From contig DATCHW010000308.1 of the NCBI GenBank assembly GCA_036508135.1, positions 62,001 to 126,000 of the forward strand: a stretch of 64,000 nt of DNA. The letters run 5' to 3'. Source of the stretch: DATCHW01 sp036508135 (GTDB lineage Bacteria > Bacteroidota > Ignavibacteria > Tepidaquicellales > Tepidaquicellaceae). Shown here piece by piece: positions 63,779-64,000 of the stretch. Made by a program: the position numbers and the translations under genes. The notes under the pieces are model-generated. The model had not been told where the DNA came from and did no database searches. It was given only the letters and a program-made list of their open reading frames with translations. Every line of letters begins with the position of its first letter. The first letter of the stretch is position 1.

Positions 63779-64000
63779 ATGAAAGTATTTATTACAATAG
63801 TTTTTTTATTCTTTTGTTCACAAATGGTTTTTTCAAATACTAATAAAAAAATCTTATTACATTCTAATTGGCAGTTCCGGCAGGCAGGAAAAGAGAAATG
63901 GTATCCTGCTGAAGTACCGGGAACAGTGCATACCGACCTATTGAATAATAATTTAATTCCGGACCCTTTTTTCAGAGATAACGAAAAGAAGTTGCAATGG
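63779..64000 (+). CDS. Beta-mannosidase-like GH2 protein, 5' part only
   Basis: The first 74 codons are in the window and the gene runs off the end. A signal peptide (to VFSNT) is followed by SNWQFRQAGKEKWYPAEVPG and TVHTDLLNNNLIPDPFFRDN, the N-terminal sugar-binding domain typical of GH2 beta-mannosidases. It should attack mannosides outside the cytoplasm, and extends the glycan theme of the preceding genes. Its catalytic residues lie beyond the window. Confidence 0.85.
   Translation, partial: MKVFITIVFLFFCSQMVFSNTNKKILLHSNWQFRQAGKEKWYPAEVPGTVHTDLLNNNLIPDPFFRDNEKKLQW

Overview
The window is AT-rich bacterial chromosome from a member of the Ignavibacteria/Chlorobi side of the FCB group. Two secreted proteins end in the type IX secretion sorting domain typical of that group (YPNPFNP start, KxILIK or KxILLK end). 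A PorV/PorQ-like outer-membrane protein is present, and short dispersed palindromes fill the intergenic space. The phylum call is inference from these traits; no rRNA is present.

Layout. 38-7733 (minus) is an envelope-polysaccharide operon: small B12-binding mutase subunit, phosphohexomutase, Wza-like exporter, Wzz-like co-polymerase, O-antigen ligase/polymerase-like protein and Wzx-like flippase. 7909-12999 holds a secreted GH29 fucosidase, a UPF0104 flippase-like protein, Maf and ProRS. 13000-16920 is a disturbed stretch: a WbsX/GH99-like gene and an FkbM methyltransferase, the latter flanked by two decayed IS4-type transposase 3' ends. 16922-29971 is mostly core metabolism: HMCES/YedK, PorV-like protein, glycerate kinase plus glycerate dehydrogenase, a full-length transketolase and an orphan transketolase N-half, PepF, two small putative peptides, PlsY, a DUF1460 protein and a GNAT. 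30029-36995 is a housekeeping operon (yicC-gmk-rpoZ-coaBC-udg-dnaB, with a LOG-like protein and an SDR), preceded by tRNA-Arg(CCU).

37110-55860 is accessory DNA. Its core is a type I restriction-modification locus on the minus strand, read as hsdM, fic, [DUF1016 remnant, truncated ORF6N], DUF3883-type nuclease, hsdS, AAA/OLD-like ATPase, a small ORF ending in a second copy of the hsdS tail, a membrane-anchored STAND NTPase, hsdR and an HEPN-like protein. The ATPase sits between hsdS and hsdR, where PrrC sits in its type I locus, and its C-terminus has an R-N-x3-H motif like that of HEPN RNases. I consider this composite locus the best candidate for an undescribed defence arrangement.

53420-55489 encodes a large secreted BNR-repeat protein whose 5' end has been duplicated around a dispersed palindrome. 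55878-64000 is an amino-sugar/glycan utilisation cluster: FucP/NagP-like transporter, ROK kinase, DUF1003 protein, secreted GH20 hexosaminidase, an outer-membrane-type protein and the start of a GH2 beta-mannosidase. It is interrupted by a palindromic repeat array containing a GIY-YIG nuclease and by two purine-rich degenerate tandem-repeat blocks. No CRISPR array, intact transposase, integrase or rRNA was found.
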